Part shown: positions 33,275-43,780 of the stretch, piece by piece | Position numbering within the stretch: the stretch's first letter is position 1 | How the letters are laid out: each line of letters starts with the position of its first letter | Notes under the pieces: generated by a model | The model's database searches: none | The model's input: the letters and a program-made list of their open reading frames with translations, nothing else | What the model was told of the DNA's origin: nothing | Made by a program: the position numbers and the translations under genes | Assembly: GCA_008729055.1 (NCBI GenBank) | Contig: SDUX01000008.1 | Location: 1,674,001-1,738,000, forward strand | DNA: 64,000 nucleotides | Reading direction: 5' to 3' | Origin: Pyropia haitanensis | Taxonomy: Eukaryota; Rhodophyta; Bangiophyceae; Bangiales; Bangiaceae

Positions 33275-34010
33275 GCACCGCCGCCGCCGCCATCACGGGG
33301 GTCCCCGCGGCACCCCCCCCCCCCCCCCCCACCCCCTGCACCGCCACGCGGCCGCGGCCGCGGCACCCACGGGCGGACGAGCACGCGCACCGCCGCGGAG
33401 CGGAGGCGGGCGGTCGTCGCCGCGCCCGACACGCCGGTCGTCACCAGCCGCGGCGGCCCGAGCGCGGCCGCCGCCGCCGGCGGCAGCGCGCGGACGGCGG
33501 CGCGGCCGCCGTCGCGGGTGAGCGCCGCCGCCACCGCCGCCGCCGCGTCCGACGGCGCGTCCGTCGGCACCACCGCACCCCACACGCTGTCCGCCACGGG
33601 GAGGGCGGGGTGGGGGTGGGGGTGCCCGTGGCGGGGGGGGTGCCGCCGGTGGTCGCCCCGCCGCCGGCGGCGGCGGAGGGTGCCGACGCCACACGCGGGG
33701 CCGCCGGGCAGCGCCGCCGCAATGGCGGCGGGCGCGAGCGACCGGTGAAAGTCCGCAACGAAGAGGGCGGTGACGGGGGAGAGGGGGGGGGGGGGACCGC
33801 TCGCGCCGTGGGGTCCCCCGCGGCGGCCGCCGCCGCCGCCGCCGCCGCCGGGACCGCGACCGCGACGCCCAGCACCGACGCGACGACGAGCACGGCCGGG
33901 GCGGCCGGGAAGGCGACGACCACGTCCACCGCGACGGAGCGCTCCAGAGCTTCGGGGGTGAGGCGGATGGGTGCGGGAGGGGGAGGACGCTGACGACGCG
34001 GCCGCATCAT
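33150..34010 (-). CDS. Possible small membrane protein, frame broken at two G/C runs
   Basis: No family is recognised. From the double Met at 34010 the frame reads through IRLTPEALERSVAVDVVVAF and a hydrophobic stretch (AVLVVASVLGVAVAVPAAAA). After the G run near 33786-33799 a second frame continues SPVTALFVADFHRSLAPAAI, SVWGAVVPTDAPSDAAAAVA and LVTTGVSGAATTARLRSAAV. After the C run at 33315-33330 a third frame gives another hydrophobic Ala/Val segment and ends APAETAAR with a stop at 33150. The pattern, coherent segments joined exactly at mononucleotide tracts, matches that in the better-supported genes here. It could still be chance in GC-rich DNA. Confidence 0.4.
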
Positions 34011-34493
34011 GCAGGGCCGGGGGAGGGGAGGGCGGCGAGACGACGCGGCCGGCGCCGCGGGAGGGGGGCTGCACGGCACCGGCCGTCGTCGACGGGCGGG
34101 CGTGGCCAACGGCCGCCGTTGTCTTTGGTTGTGTGATCCGGGCGCGGAAAAAAGTGTCGTGTTTCTTTGACTTGATCGTCAACACGTGGCTCTGTTGAGC
34201 CCAGGAATGGGGAGGCCTGGTTCCTGTAGAAACAATTGAAACAGCGGTACAGGAAACAACTATTTATGTCAACTTTCAGCACCCGTGCTGGCGTCCAAGA
34301 TGGCTCCCTGGCGGCGAGCTCTGTTCCAACGAGTTTTTGCACGCTTCCGTGACTCGGGGCGTCGACGCTGCCCCTGCCGCTTTCAAATCCAAACCCCGGC
34401 CGCCCGTGTGCGCGCGCTCGCCGCCGCCACGCGTCGTGGGGGTGCCGGCGCCCGCCCCCCCCGAATGGCCGCCGCCGCCGCCACACCCCACCG
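34011..34493. other. Intergenic flank left of the hAT-like element
   Basis: Upstream flank of the possible membrane protein at 33150-34010. A lower-GC patch at 34130-34290 contains a small imperfect inverted repeat (GTTCCTGTA at about 34219 and TACAGGAAAC at about 34250). No gene is seen. Confidence 0.4.
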
Positions 34494-34500
34494 CCCCCAC
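34494..34500. repeat. Left target-site duplication candidate
   Basis: CCCCCAC directly left of the element's TAAGG terminus matches CCCCCAC at 35263-35269 on the other side. The C-rich context weakens its value as proof. Confidence 0.5.
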
Positions 34501-35262
34501 TAAGGTTGTCAGTCGTTAAGAAAAGTCGTTAAACGAAAGTCGTTAAACGATCGTTATAACGATCGTTAAATCGTTAAGGTCCAGAGACGAAAACTCGTTA
34601 CAGTCGTTAATTCCCGGCGCCTGTGTATTTACATATCGGGCAGTGCAATTCTGGAGGACGGCCACATGCGCGCTCAGTCCAAGACTTGAGGGTCCGGATT
34701 GCTGACTTCGCGCGGCTGCCCTCCGCGCGCTCCTGCGACCAACGAGGCCACCGGCGCAGGCTGCACCACTACTCTTCCTTGTCGTCGCTTCCGGGCGCCT
34801 CTGAGCAGCTACATGGACCTGTGGGCTGCCTTTCGCAAAACTAGCGACCACGCGCTGGACGGCGATGGAAAGGCGCCCAACTATTGAGTTGCCTTCTGCC
34901 GCGCCTGCGAGGCAGCCCACCAACAGTACCTGCGGGACGCGGAGGCGTGCGATGGGGACGAGGCCGCCCTCTCCAAGCTTCAGGTTGTACCGCCCGCCGC
35001 GCCGGTGCACGGCCGCAGAGACAAGATGGTCCCCCACCCGCGGAAGTGTCCGTTCTATCAGCAGACTGGCGGGAGCTGCGCACCCAGTAGAGTTAGGGTG
35101 AGGGACTGCAAGTGACCAACTCGTTTTCGGAGTACAATGTAAGTAGTCAACAAATACGTCGGTAAGGTGGGTCGTTGAAGTCGTTAAACGACATCGTTAA
35201 AGTCGTTAAACGATCGTTAACTCGGTAAGGTTTTTCTTAACGATCGTTAAGTGCCATCCTTA
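34501..35262 (+). mobile_element. hAT-like non-autonomous DNA transposon with subterminal GTCGTTAAACGA repeats
   Basis: The ends are inverted: TAAGGTTGTCA at the left, and TAAGGATGGCA when the right end is read in reverse. Inside each end lie several AT-rich copies of GTCGTTAAACGA or close variants (34512, 34525, 34539; 35171, 35180, 35202), plus the palindrome AACGATCGTT in several places. Such clusters of short subterminal motifs are typical transposase binding sites of hAT elements. A 7-bp duplication of CCCCCAC flanks the insertion. The interior holds a broken reading frame resembling a BED zinc finger. At 762 bp it cannot encode a whole hAT transposase, so it is a deleted, dependent copy. 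The subterminal AT-richness contrasts sharply with the surrounding GC. Confidence 0.72.
34813..35115 (+). pseudogene. BED-type zinc finger remnant of a hAT transposase
   Basis: From the Met at 34813 the frame reads MDLWAAFRKTSDHALDGDGK, hits TGA at 34885, then continues VAFCRACEAAHQQYLRDAEA, and later KMVPHPRKCPFYQQ, up to a stop at 35113. The order Trp-x-x-Phe, Cys-x2-Cys and His-x3-Cys is the BED zinc-finger plan found at the N-terminus of hAT transposases. The catalytic hAT domain is absent. The in-frame stop and truncation mark it as a non-functional relic within the element at 34501-35262. Confidence 0.6.
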
Positions 35263-35269
35263 CCCCCAC
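35263..35269. repeat. Right target-site duplication candidate
   Basis: CCCCCAC directly right of the element's CCTTA terminus, identical to 34494-34500. Confidence 0.5.
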
Positions 35270-35375
35270 CACCCCACCGCCCCCACCACCCCACCGCCGC
35301 TCCCCGCCGCGGCCGTGGCCGTCTCCCCCTTGCTCCCCCCGCCGCCGCCGCCACGCCGCCTGGACCACCACCCAC

Positions 35376-36042
35376 GTGCCACCCGCGGCGGCGGCAGCTG
35401 CCGCCGACGGCGGCGGCGGCGGCCACCACGGTCCGCCGCTCCGCGGCTCCCCTCCGCATCTCCCCCCCCCCCCCCCCCCCCCCCCCCCGCCCGCCCGCTG
35501 CTGCTGCCGGCGCGTACCCGTGGCGCGACGGCGTCCGCCCCCCCCTCCCGCGCCCGCCGCTCGTGCGCGTCTGGCCGCCGCGTGCGCCGTCCCCCCGCCG
35601 TCGCTGCCCGTTTGGGGTTCCCCGCGTCGGGGGGGGGGGGGGGGTCATGCCCGCCGGCGCGCCGCCGCGGCCGCCGCGGCCGGCGGCGGCGCCCGCCTGG
35701 GCGCCGCTGCTGCCGCCGCTGCCGCCGCCCGTGCCGCCGCCTGCGCCGTCGCCTGCGCCGGCGGCGGCGCGGCCTGTGGTGCCGCCGCCGCTGCCGCCGC
35801 CACCGCCGGGCGGTCAGGCGGCTGGGGCGGGGCCGGCGAAGCGGGAGGCGGTCCCGCGCCCGCCCCCGTCTCCGCTGCCGCTGCGGGCTGTGGCGGCGGC
35901 GTCACCTGCGGCGGTGGTGAGGCCCGCGGCGGCGGTGGAGAAGCCCGTGGCGGTGGTGGCGAGCCCGGTGACGGCGGTGGCGGCGCCCGTGGCGGCGGCC
36001 GCCGCCGCCGCGGACAGCCCCGCCGCGGCGGCGCGCCGCCCG

Positions 36043-36074
<32 letters not shown>

Positions 36075-36149
36075 TGCAGCCGCCACGCCGCCGCCGCGCG
36101 TCTCTGCGGCCGCCCGACTGGCGGGCGCGCTCTCCCCCCGCGCGTGGTG

Positions 36150-36188
<39 letters not shown>

Positions 36189-36421
36189 ACCGCCGCCGCC
36201 GCCGCCACCGCCGCCGCTGCCGCGGTCGCCGGCGGCCGCGGTCGCCGGCCGCCCCGGCCGGCCGGCGGTGGCGGCGGCCGCGGCCGACGCGGCGACGGCG
36301 GTGGCGGGGCGGCGCGGGGGGGCTGCCGCCGCCGCGGCGGGCGGCACCGTCGCGGGGCGGCGCTCGGAGGCGGCGGCCGAGGCGGGGGTGGCCGAGGCGG
36401 GGGTGGCCGCCACACCCACCC

Positions 36422-36467
<46 letters not shown>

Positions 36468-37042
36468 GCCGGGGGCGGGGGGGGGGGGGGGGGGCACGGC
36501 GCCGCCGCCGCCGCGCCGGCGGTGGCTGCGCCGCCGGCCGCTGCCGCCGCCACGTTCCCAGCCGTGGCGGTCGCTGACGTGGGTGCGGAGGGGGTGGACG
36601 CGCCGCTGCCGCCGCCGCGGCTGTCGGCGGCGGCGGCGGCGGCGGCGGCGGCCGGTCGCGCGGCGGCCGCGGCGGTACCGGCGGCCGGTCCGCCCCGCGT
36701 CGTGGCCGCCGGCGACGCTCGCGACGGTCGCCCCGCCGTGGCAGCAGACGTGGCGGCCGACGCGGCGGCGGCGGCGGCCACCGCCGCGCAACGTGCGGCG
36801 GACGAGGCCGCGGCGCGGCCGTCGCGGGCGCCGCCTCTTGTGGTGTCCGCCGCGGGTGAGGCGGCGGCGGCGGCGCGGCCGCGGCCGCCGGCCACCCCCG
36901 TGCCCGCCGCGGCGGCCGCGCGCGCACGCGACACGCCGCCACGGGCGGGCGTCCTCCCCGCCGCCACGTCGGCGGCGGCGGGCGGTGCCGCCGCTGCCGC
37001 GGCGGCCGCGCCGACCGCCGCGCGCGAGGCCGGCGGGCGCGG

Positions 37043-37081
<39 letters not shown>

Positions 37082-39322
37082 GGCGGCGCGGCCGGCGGCG
37101 GCGGCGGCGCCCGCCGCGGCCGCGGCCGGCGGCGCGCCGGCGGCGGCGGCGGCGGCGCCCGCCGCGGCCCACCGCTGCCCGTCGCGGCCGGCCGGCGCGT
37201 CGACGGCGGCGGCGGTCGCCGGGCGGGCGGCGGCGCCTCTGTCCAGCGCAGCCGTCGCGGCGGCCGCCCCCGCGGGCGTGGCCGCCGCCGCGCCACCCCG
37301 CGCCGCGTCCCCGTCGGCGGCCGTGGCGGTGCCGCCGCTGGCGCCGCCGCCGCCGCCGCTGTCGGGGGATGCGGTGGCCACCGGGTCGCCGCCACGGCCG
37401 GCTGCCGCCGCCGCCGCCGCCGCTGCCACCCCCCCCGCCGCCAAAGAGGCCGCGGTGGCCGCGGGTCTGGCCGCCCCAGCCACGGCGGCTGCTGCGGTGA
37501 CCGCCACCAACGCGGCATCGACGGCGGCGGCGGCCGTGGCGGCGGCGTCGGCCGAGCGGCCCGCGACGGCCAACGCCGCGGCCACTGACGCGGCCGCCGC
37601 GGCGCCGGCCGCGGCCTGCAAGGCGGAACCCGCCGGCAGGGACGGCACTGCCGCCGCCGCCGCCGCCGCCGGGGCGGCGGCTGCGCGTGCCGGCGGCAGC
37701 GCCGCCGCCGCGGCCGCCACGCCACCGCCGGCGGCGGCGCCCTGTGGCGGGGCGGCCGCGCCCGCGCTGGCGGGGGGGCGGCCGCCGTCGCCGCCGGTTG
37801 CCGGCCGTCCGCCACCGCCCACGGGTGGGACACCCGCCGCCGCCACCGCCGCTGCCCCAGCGGCCGTCTCCCTGTCGTCACCCGGTCGGGCGCCCGCCGC
37901 CGCTGCCGCCGCTGCCGCCCCCGCTTCCCCGCCGCCGCCCGTCGCCAATGCCGCGCCGACAGCCGCGGCGTCCGCCTCCCCGGTCGCCACTGCCGCGGCG
38001 GCACCCACTCTTGCGGCGGCACCACCACACGCGGCAGCCGCAGCGGCAGACGCCCCCACGGGCGCGGTCGGCACACCCGCGGCGGGGGCCACGGGTACGG
38101 CAACCGCAGCGGCAGACGCGTCCACGGGTGCGGTCGGCACGCCCGCGGCGTCCACGGGTGCGCCGTCGACTGGGACCACCGCCGCCGTCCCGACGGACGC
38201 CACCCCCGCTCAGACGGGCGCTGGCGTCGAGGAGGCCAGCACGGCCGCCGAGGCGGTCTGCTCACCGCCGCCGCGTGGCGGCGCCTCGCCGACAGCCGCG
38301 GCGCCCGCCTCCCCCGCTGCCGCTTCCGCGGCGCCGCCCGCTGGTGCGGCGGTGGCGCCGCACGCGGCAACAGCAGCGGCAGACGCGTCCGCTGGTGCGG
38401 TCGGCCCACCTGCGGCGGCCAGGGGTGCGGCGTCGAGTGAGACCACCGCCGCCGTCCCGACGGACGCCACCCCCGCTCAGACGGGCGCTGGCGTCGAGGA
38501 GGCCAGCACGGCCGCCGAGGCGGTCTGCTCACCGCCGCCGCGTGGCGGCGCCTCGCCGACAGCCGCGGCGCCCGCCTCCCCCGCTGCCGCTTCCGCGGCG
38601 CCGCCCGCTGGTGCGGCGGTGGCGCCGCACGCGGCAGCAGCAGCGGCAGACGCGTCCGCTGGTGCGGTCGGCCCACCTGCGGCGGCCAGGGGTGTGGCGA
38701 CGGGCGGGACCGCCGCCACCGCCCCGACGGGCGCCTCCTCCCCGTCGGCGGGCACGGGCATGGAAGCGGCCGCCGCGGCCGCCGCGGCCATTGGTGCCCC
38801 CACCGCGGCTGCGCGAGCCGCCTCACCGGCGGGTCGGCCGCCGTCGCCGGCGGACCCGCCCGTGGCCGTGGCGGCCGCCGGCGTGGCCGCCCCCTCCGAC
38901 CGCTCCGCAACCCCCCCCCGAGCGGCGTCTTCCCCCTCCCCTCCCCCCTGCTCCCCCGTGCACCCACCACCTGCCGCGGCTGTGGCAGGGACACCCCCCG
39001 CCGCCGCCACCACCACCGACGGCAACGGCGGCGGCGACGGCGACGGCGGCGGCGGCGGCGGCGGCACCCCCGCCGGGTGCCCACCGGACCCCCCCCCCAC
39101 CGCCGCAGCAACGGCCGCGGTGCTGGCGGCGGTGCTCGCGGCGGTCCCCCGCCCCGCCCTCGCCGCCGCCGCCCGCCGCCTGCACGCCGCGACGCGCGCC
39201 GCGGCGGCCGCCGCCGCCGCCGCCGCCGCCCGCACCGCCGCCGCGCTGCATGCCGCCGAGGCGGCGGTCGCCGCCGACGAGCAGGCGGCGGCGGCGGCCG
39301 AGGCCGCCGCCGCCGCCGCGGG

Positions 39323-39365
<43 letters not shown>

Positions 39366-40167
39366 TCGCCGGCCGCTGCGGCGGCGGCCGCCGGCCGCGG
39401 CGGCGGCGGCGGCGGGCGGGCGGCCAAGCGGCCGCGGTCGCGGCTGGCGCCCGCCGCGCCGCCCGGCCCCGACTCGAGCCTCTGCCCGCCGGCGCACCCG
39501 CGGCGGCGGCGGCCGGCGGCTGGCGCGGCGGCGGCCGCCGCGGCGCCGGGGGGGGCCCCCGTGGGGGGTCCACCCGCCGCGGCGGGGGGCGGCAGCCCCG
39601 GGGGGGGGCGCCGCCGTCGCCGCCGCCGCCGCCGCCGCCGCCGATGCTGCCACGGCGGGCGCCCCGGCGGCGGCCCCGCCCGCAGCCCGCGCCCCCGCCC
39701 CCCACCCGCCCTACCCCCGCGCCGTCGCCGCCGCCGCCGCCGCCGCCCCTCCCCGCCGAAGACAGCACCTCCCGCTGGACGGCGCCGCCCGGCGGCGGCG
39801 GCCGCCGCGCCGCCGCCGCGCCCGCCGCCGCGTACGGCGATGCGATGCAGAGCGACTCGGAAGGGCCGGGGGGAGTCCAATCCGACGGCAGCGGCGGCGG
39901 CGGCGGCGGCGGCGACGGCGGCGGCGGCGGCGGCGACGGCGGCGGCGGCGGCAGCGTCGGGGACCGCCCCCGCCGCGCGCGGCGGCGCGTCAATTACGAC
40001 GAGTGGGCGGCGATGGACGCGGCCGCCCGGCGGGACGTGCGCGGGCTGGACCGGCCGTCACGGCGGCGGCGGCGGCGGAGCACGCCGAGGGGGGGGGGGA
40101 GGGGGGGGAGGGGGACGCCGCCGCCGTCGCCGCTCGCGCGGGAAAGCGCCGTCGGTCTGCCTTGTGA
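35376..40167 (+). CDS. Very long Ala/Pro/Gly-rich protein, low complexity; start and end uncertain
   Basis: One plus-strand frame is open for 4.8 kb. Most of it is compositionally simple. Stretches that look natural include the tandem-repeat section (TTAAVPTDATPAQTGAGVEE, 38.17-38.71 kb), an Ala-rich helix with AAVPRPALAAAARRLHAATR (about 39.15 kb) and the basic AAKRPRSRLAPAAPPGPDSS (about 39.42 kb). After the G run at about 39600-39608 the sensible frame changes to one giving AYGDAMQSDSEGPGGVQSDG and RRARRRVNYDEWAAMDAAAR. A further change at the G runs near 40089-40111 would end with AARAGKRRRSAL and a stop at 40165. Basic clusters suggest a nuclear or chromatin protein, but no known domain is seen. 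The opposite strand is also open for long distances, so coding status is moderate only. The true start may be the Met at 35647 or elsewhere. Confidence 0.4.
35460..35488. repeat. Poly-C tract
   Basis: About 27 consecutive C residues starting near 35462. Confidence 0.85.
36420..36494. repeat. (GGC)n repeat followed by a G tract
   Basis: About 12 GGC triplets, then a short unique stretch and about 16 G at 36478-36494. The length of such runs is uncertain in assemblies. Confidence 0.75.
38175..38708 (+). repeat. 267-bp tandem duplication, two full copies
   Basis: The unit beginning ACCACCGCCGCCGTCCCGAC at 38175 recurs at 38442, exactly 267 bases later, almost unchanged; a degenerate third start follows at about 38709. 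267 is 89 codons, so the duplication preserves the reading frame of the surrounding long Ala-rich gene and doubles the block TPAQTGAGVEEASTAAEAVC. Confidence 0.88.
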
Positions 40168-41208
40168 TGGGGGAGGGGGGGGGGGGGGGGTAGGAGGGGA
40201 GCGTCCATGGTTGGGGTGCCAGGGGCAATGGGGACGACGCGCACGGCGGTCACGCCAGTGCCCGCGTCGCCGTTGGCGGGTGCGGCGCCGTTGCGCTGGG
40301 CGCGCCCTCTGGTCTCTCTGTTTTCCACGGGCCGGGCGTGAGCCGCGGGGCGACGGCGGCGGTGGTGCGCACTGTCTGGTAGCGGCCGCCACGAGGCGGC
40401 ACGGCGTGATGGGGGTGACGGACGCCAGACGCGTTGGCACGGTGGCGTGGCCTGCCGCTGCAGCCTGCTGCCGACGCATCCTGTACATCCATCGATCCAC
40501 GGTCGGCGGGCGCGCAGGGGGGAGCGCTCATGCGCGTCTGGGCCATGCCCTTCATCGCCGCCGCGCGTCGGCGCCCGCCGCGCGCTTTGGTATGAGAAAG
40601 AACGCAGGCTCCCGCTTCGCCGTATACCGCCGCGTTGTTCCCTGCCAGCAGCACACTGTGGGCGTGTCCCCCCTCCGCTGGTCACCATGACCAGCAGAGG
40701 CAACACACCCCACCGCGTGGCGTCCCGGCAGTAGCCGCCGCGACCGCCCGTGCCGCTGGTGTCTCTGCGGGGCGTGTTGCCCACGTGGCGGGCGCCACCC
40801 GCCCAGGAGGGACCCGTGTCCCGAGATCTCCCGTGAGGTGTGGCGCGCCCCGCTTTTGCACGCGGCGCCCGTCTGCGCACCGCCACCGCCTCGCGCCCTG
40901 TCGGCGCAATCCCCGAGGCCCCCCACCGGCAATGCGCCAGCGGGGGATCCCACATCCGCCTCCAGCCGATATGCCCATCCCCCCCGCCCCCACTCGGCTG
41001 CTGCCATAACGTGCGCCGCTGCCCGTCTCCGTCGCTGCTGCACCTTGCTCCCCCGCTGCATCCGCCGCGCAGATCCTTGTCACCCCGCCCCTCCTTCGTG
41101 CCCCCTACAGAGACACCCGCGTCTTATCCCCTTCCCCCCCCCCCGCCCCCCCCCCGCCCCACACCTTCCTTCCTCCCCTCCCCCCACCCGCCCCCTTCCC
41201 GAATCGTA
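40168..41208. other. Intergenic region, promoter side of the DUF4079 gene
   Basis: Mixed composition; the last 120 bases (41095-41208) are a pyrimidine (C/T)-rich tract immediately before the start codon, probably the 5' UTR of the plastid gene. No gene is recognised. Confidence 0.5.
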
Positions 41209-42021
41209 ATGGCCGCGTTTGTGGTGTCTGCCCCGGCCGTGGCCGGCCTCCTCCGCCGGCCGGCGGCGGTGGCGGCGTCCTCCCCCCGGGGGTCGTCCGT
41301 TGGGCGGCCGCGTATGGCCGTGCGGGCGCCCGCGCGGGCCACCCCCGCTGCCGCCGCCGCCGCCACCGCCGCCGCGTTTGACCCGCTCGGCCTGTACGGT
41401 CCCGCCACGGCGGCCACCCCCACCGCCGCCGACGCGGCGGCGGCGTCGGCCGACGGTGCGCCCGCCGCGGCGGCGGCCGCCGTCCTCGCCGCCGTGACGG
41501 CGGCGGCGGTGTTGGGCGCGCCCGCCGACGCGCTGGCCGAGGTCCCGCCCGCGGTCAAGGAGGCGTTCAAGTCCAAGCCCGCGTCCCTCATCCACCCCAT
41601 CGTCATGGCCGGCATTTTTGCCGCCGCCGTCTACACCTTTTACCTCGGCTACCAGTCGTCACGCATCCGTAAGGAGGAGGACCCCGCGGTGCGCAAGGAG
41701 CTGGTCAAGGCCAAGTTTGGCGCCCGCCACTTTGCGCTGAGCTCCCAGCTCATGGTGCTGATGACGAGCGTCACGTTTTTGGGGATGGCCAACACGTACA
41801 CGCGGACGGGCAAGCTCTTCCCGGGGCCCCACCTGTATGCGGGCCTCGGCCTGGTCGCGTGGCTCACCGCCATGGCGTCGCTGGTACCGGCCATGCAGTC
41901 GGGGGGGAAGAGCACGACTGCCAAGGACGCGCATTTTGCACTCGCGATTGGCGCGCTGGGGCTGTTTGGGTGGCAGGCGCAGAGCGGGCTCGCCATCGTC
42001 AAGAAGCTGCTCGGCATCTGA
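41209..42021 (+). CDS. Plastid-targeted DUF4079 membrane protein
   Basis: Single-exon, 270 residues. The N-terminal about 100 residues form a plastid transit region: MAAFVVSAPAVAGLLRR, then Ser/Arg-rich and Ala-rich segments, and a hydrophobic stretch ending GAPADALA, which looks like a second, thylakoid-type signal with an Ala-x-Ala site. The mature part starts near EVPPAVKEAFKSKPASLIHP and has about four membrane segments (VMAGIFAAAVYTFYLGY, LSSQLMVLMTSVTFLGM, LYAGLGLVAWLTAMASL, FALAIGALGLFGWQA). Conserved HP, KFGARHFA and SGLAIVKKLL patterns match the DUF4079 family of cyanobacteria and plastids, of unknown function. A thylakoid or envelope location is inferred. Confidence 0.87.
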   Translation: MAAFVVSAPAVAGLLRRPAAVAASSPRGSSVGRPRMAVRAPARATPAAAAAATAAAFDPLGLYGPATAATPTAADAAAASADGAPAAAAAAVLAAVTAAAVLGAPADALAEVPPAVKEAFKSKPASLIHPIVMAGIFAAAVYTFYLGYQSSRIRKEEDPAVRKELVKAKFGARHFALSSQLMVLMTSVTFLGMANTYTRTGKLFPGPHLYAGLGLVAWLTAMASLVPAMQSGGKSTTAKDAHFALAIGALGLFGWQAQSGLAIVKKLLGI

Positions 42022-42783
42022 GTAACAGCGCGGAGGAAACTCCGATGTACGACGATGTTGGCGCGCCGTAGGGCTGACCCTGGCCGCTTGCTGGTGCTAT
42101 TTTCTTTCTCCCTGTCCATTTCCGTTCGCCCGCTGTATATCTTTTTTCTTTTTTTTCTGTTTTCTCTCCACTCAGCTATGTGGTCCGCATCGCTCTGTGG
42201 TCCTGTTCACCGCTTCCCACTCTTCGTCACAGCGATCAACGCGCGCACCCCGGCTGCGTCTCTGGACGTGTCGGACAAGACACCCCCTCGAGTAAGGTCG
42301 AGGACACACCCTCCCCAATCATGGTTTGCCAGACACGCCGCCGTTCCGTCTCGCAAGGCGGGGAGCGGGCACTACAGCGCTTGGAGCCGTCCGCATGTGA
42401 CCACAGACGGTGGAGCACCACCGCTCCACCGCCGCCGCGTGCCCGCATGCCGCCACCCATAGGACCACCCAGAGAACCCATCAGATGGGGCCTCGTCGAC
42501 AGCACGCAGCACCACAGAGTAGCGGGAGCCTCGCCTCTGCTGCTTCGTCCCACTGTGGCCACCCTCCCCGTCGGTCTGGATTCACTGCGTCCTCACCTGC
42601 TCGCACGCCGGTCAACAGCCCCCCCATGCATGACCGCTGCCGCAGCGCCAACACCCTCTCACTGCTACTGTGCGGTGGTCTCTCGGAAAACCCCCCGTAG
42701 CCGCCCCGGCAGTACAGTCGTCACGCAGAAGTTGTGGGGATCCGGCTGGTTGACCAGGCAGCGGCGGCGGACAGGGGGTCTGC
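42022..42783. other. Convergent intergenic spacer
   Basis: 3' flank of the DUF4079 gene, with a T/C-rich tract at 42098-42175, followed by ordinary sequence up to the stop of the next minus-strand gene. No gene is seen. Confidence 0.5.
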
Positions 42784-43436
42784 CTACTTGGAGGCCGTCG
42801 TCGCCGAGCCCACGGGTGCCACGGCAGCCGCCGGTGTTGTCCGCCCTTGGGCACGCGACGCGACCACTGGTGCTGCTGACGACGCTGCCGCGGCCACCAC
42901 AGGTTGCGTCCCCGCAGACTGTTTCGCGGCGAGCTCTCTACCCACAGCCTCCTTGGCTGCAGATTCCTTGGCCGCCTTCTCTTTAGCTGCCTTCTCTTTC
43001 GCCGCCACCGCTGGGTGCCACGCCACCCCAGGAAGTTTAATAGCCCTGTAGTCAATGGCCGCGGGTGTCCGCCCGCCACCACCACCACCGCCGCCGCCGC
43101 CGCCGCCGCTGTCAGCAGCGCCGGCCGACGCTGCCCCCCCCCCCCCCCACCAGCAGTGGCGCTCTCCCCCGAACCGCGGACGTCGTCAAACAGCACGCCC
43201 AGTGCACGTTTGCTGTGGGCCGCGTACCGTGCAGCCTCCCAGTCGCGCGCAACGGTGGCCGACGCGGTGGCGGTCGACGCGGCACCGCCCGTCGCGTCGG
43301 TGACCGACTGGGTGGCGATGGCCACGCCCGCGGCGGCCGCCACCGACGCCGCGGTGAAGGCCGCCATCACCCGTGGGTTGCGGGTGGCCGCGACGAGGCG
43401 GCGCCAGGATGCGGACTTCTCAAAGAGCAACGCCAT
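42784..43436 (-). CDS. Hypothetical protein with N-terminal hydrophobic segment and KEKAAKE repeats; one frame break at a C15 run
   Basis: From the ATG at 43436 the protein reads MALLFEKSASWRRLVAATRN, then a hydrophobic helix (MAAFTAASVAAAAGVAIATQ), a linker (ARDWEAARYAAHSKRALGVL) and a Gly tract. At the run of 15 C (43134-43148) the sensible frame changes. It continues TPAAIDYRAIKLPGVAWHPA, the charged repeat KEKAAKEKAAKESAAKEAVG, and ends SATTASK with a stop at 42784. About 217 residues. The single membrane segment followed by a Lys/Glu-Ala helix suggests a membrane-tethered coiled-coil or stalk. No family is recognised. The coherent protein on each side of the C run argues for a real gene with a miscounted homopolymer. 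Confidence 0.6.
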
Positions 43437-43780
43437 GATGAGGAGAGGGAGGAGCAGGTGAGGGAAGAACAAGGGGGAGGGTGGTCGGCTGGACTGGTCA
43501 AGCGGATACCAGAGGAGCGAGGGGACGGGGTCGTGGGGAGGCGACGTGACGGAACATACGAAGGAGGCCACGCCCGCAGTTGACAGCATGCCCTGTGGAG
43601 ACAGGATGGAAATTTGTGAACGGGGGGCTACTTTTCAGCTTGAGAACTGTCATTTGCACGCTTCACACCTATTTTTATCTCGACCGCGAGCGAAAAATAA
43701 AAGAAGAGCTATCTACATGCGCACGTGCGCACCAGTGCATGGCCACGGCGTGAGCTCCTCGTTGGGCCAACGCCGCGGCG
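43437..43780. other. Short intergenic spacer
   Basis: Promoter side of the KEKA-repeat gene and 3' side of the GARP gene, with a lower-GC patch at 43610-43725. No gene is seen. Confidence 0.5.

Noticed and set aside
35645..38203. Minus-strand frame of 852 codons opposite the Ala-rich gene
   Set aside because: It is the mirror of GCC/GGC-type codons; the in-phase duplication and the basic C-terminal part support the plus strand instead, although neither is proven.
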